Below are positions 63,419 to 64,000 of a stretch of 64,000 nt of DNA, one piece after another (position 1 is the stretch's first letter; every line of letters begins with the position of its first letter). The stretch comes from Micromonospora sp. LH3U1. GTDB taxonomy: Bacteria > Actinomycetota > Actinomycetes > Mycobacteriales > Micromonosporaceae. Made by a program: the position numbers and the translations under genes. Below the pieces are notes generated by a model. That model saw nothing but the letters and a program-made list of their open reading frames with translations. It was not told the origin of the DNA and made no database searches. The stretch spans positions 2,542,001 through 2,606,000 of the forward strand of contig NZ_CP116936.1 of NCBI RefSeq assembly GCF_028475105.1. Direction: 5' to 3'.

Positions 63419-64000
63419 ATGAGCAAGCCCACGCCCATCTCCGGTTTCCCGGAGTGGACCCCCGGCCAGCGGATGATCGAGCAGTTCGTGCTCGACAAGA
63501 TCCGGGCCACCTTCGAGCTGTACGGCTTCGCGCCGCTGGAGACCCGCGCCGTGGAGCCGCTGGACCAGCTGCTGCGCAAGGGCGAGACCTCGAAGGAGGT
63601 CTACGTGATCCGGCGGCTGCACGCCGACGCCGAGGGGTCGGGCGGTGACGACCAGCTCGGCCTGCACTTCGACCTGACCGTGCCGTTCGCCCGGTACGTG
63701 CTGGAGAACGCCGGCAAGCTGGCGTTCCCGTTCCGCCGCTACCAGATCCAGAAGGTGTGGCGGGGTGAACGGCCGCAGGAGGGCCGCTACCGGGAGTTCG
63801 TCCAGGCCGACATCGACATCGTCGACCGGGATACCCTGGCTCCGCACCACGAGGCGGAGATGCCCCTCGTCATCGGGGACGCGCTGCGCTCGCTGCCGAT
63901 CCCGCCGGTGACGATCCAGGTCAACAACCGCAAGATCTGCGAGGGCTTCTACCGGGGTATCGGGCTGACCGACCCGGAGGCGGCGCTGCGCGCCGTGGAC
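63419..64000 (+). CDS. hisS: Histidyl-tRNA synthetase (3' partial)
   Basis: These are the first 194 residues of the class II aminoacyl-tRNA synthetase that charges tRNA-His. The N-terminal PISGFPEWTPGQRMIEQFVLD and motif 1 region precede LHFDLTVPFARYVLEN and the motif 2 segment RRYQIQKVWRGERPQEGRYREF, which contacts ATP and histidine. AAGGAG lies before the ATG. The gene runs off the window end with the frame open. Confidence 0.96.
   Translation, partial: MSKPTPISGFPEWTPGQRMIEQFVLDKIRATFELYGFAPLETRAVEPLDQLLRKGETSKEVYVIRRLHADAEGSGGDDQLGLHFDLTVPFARYVLENAGKLAFPFRRYQIQKVWRGERPQEGRYREFVQADIDIVDRDTLAPHHEAEMPLVIGDALRSLPIPPVTIQVNNRKICEGFYRGIGLTDPEAALRAVD

Overview
The window looks like a chromosomal segment of a high-GC actinomycete, most likely Micromonosporaceae (Micromonospora-like). 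This is inferred from the very GC-rich third codon positions, frequent GTG starts, the actinobacterial order ruvC-ruvA-ruvB-yajC-secD-secF-apt-rel, DnaE1-type polymerase, PASTA-less Ser/Thr kinases, and abundant PadR, TetR and LuxR regulators. No rRNA, tRNA, CRISPR array, prophage or complete insertion sequence was seen.

Layout. 1-3.6 kb: end of pdxT, a divergent XRE regulator/FMN reductase pair, yebC and a truncated DUF402 gene fused to a 75-bp palindromic repeat. 3.7-9.2 kb (minus strand): a NatAB-type ABC exporter, a LuxR two-component pair and a PadR/HAAS pair with a visible operator. 9.3-13.3 kb: secreted protein, Ser/Thr kinase, frame-broken lipoprotein coupled to an ECF sigma factor, and a Sua5/YciO protein. 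13.4-19 kb: dnaE, an ABC-F protein and a large inverted repeat. 19-22.8 kb: a CitA/CitB-like two-component system divergent from a dicarboxylate symporter. 22.9-25.5 kb: an accessory patch with a SLATT/DUF4231 membrane protein, a DUF4262 protein and a lipoprotein. 25.7-32.9 kb: kinase-ricin fusion, FAD oxidoreductase, FUSC protein and class V aminotransferase. 32.9-37.5 kb: a TetR-controlled catabolic module (acyl-CoA dehydrogenase, aldehyde and alcohol dehydrogenases) with two matching operators. 37.5-39.8 kb: a frame-broken beta-propeller gene and an SPFH protein. 40-44.7 kb: a complete branched-chain-amino-acid-type ABC importer. 44.8-47.9 kb: an orphan B12-binding-like protein and an MFS exporter with a TetR repressor. 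48-50.7 kb: a PucR-type regulator and a 3-hydroxybutyrate dehydrogenase-like SDR. 51-64 kb: the housekeeping run ruvCAB-yajC-secDF-apt-rel, two cyclophilins, an MBL hydrolase and the start of hisS.

The main unusual points are as follows. Streptomyces keeps yebC next to ruvC, but here about 48 kb of mostly accessory genes separates them. Three genes (a lipoprotein gene, a beta-propeller gene and the normally essential secD) each carry one apparent single-base deletion, which suggests sequence error at least for secD. Two palindromic repeat families (75-bp elements with compensatory stem changes; inverted repeats with a 33-nt loop) occur twice each. The second of two tandem cyclophilins has lost its catalytic arginine. 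The best candidate for an undescribed system is the DUF4262-small ORF-SLATT gene set at 23.0-24.9 kb.
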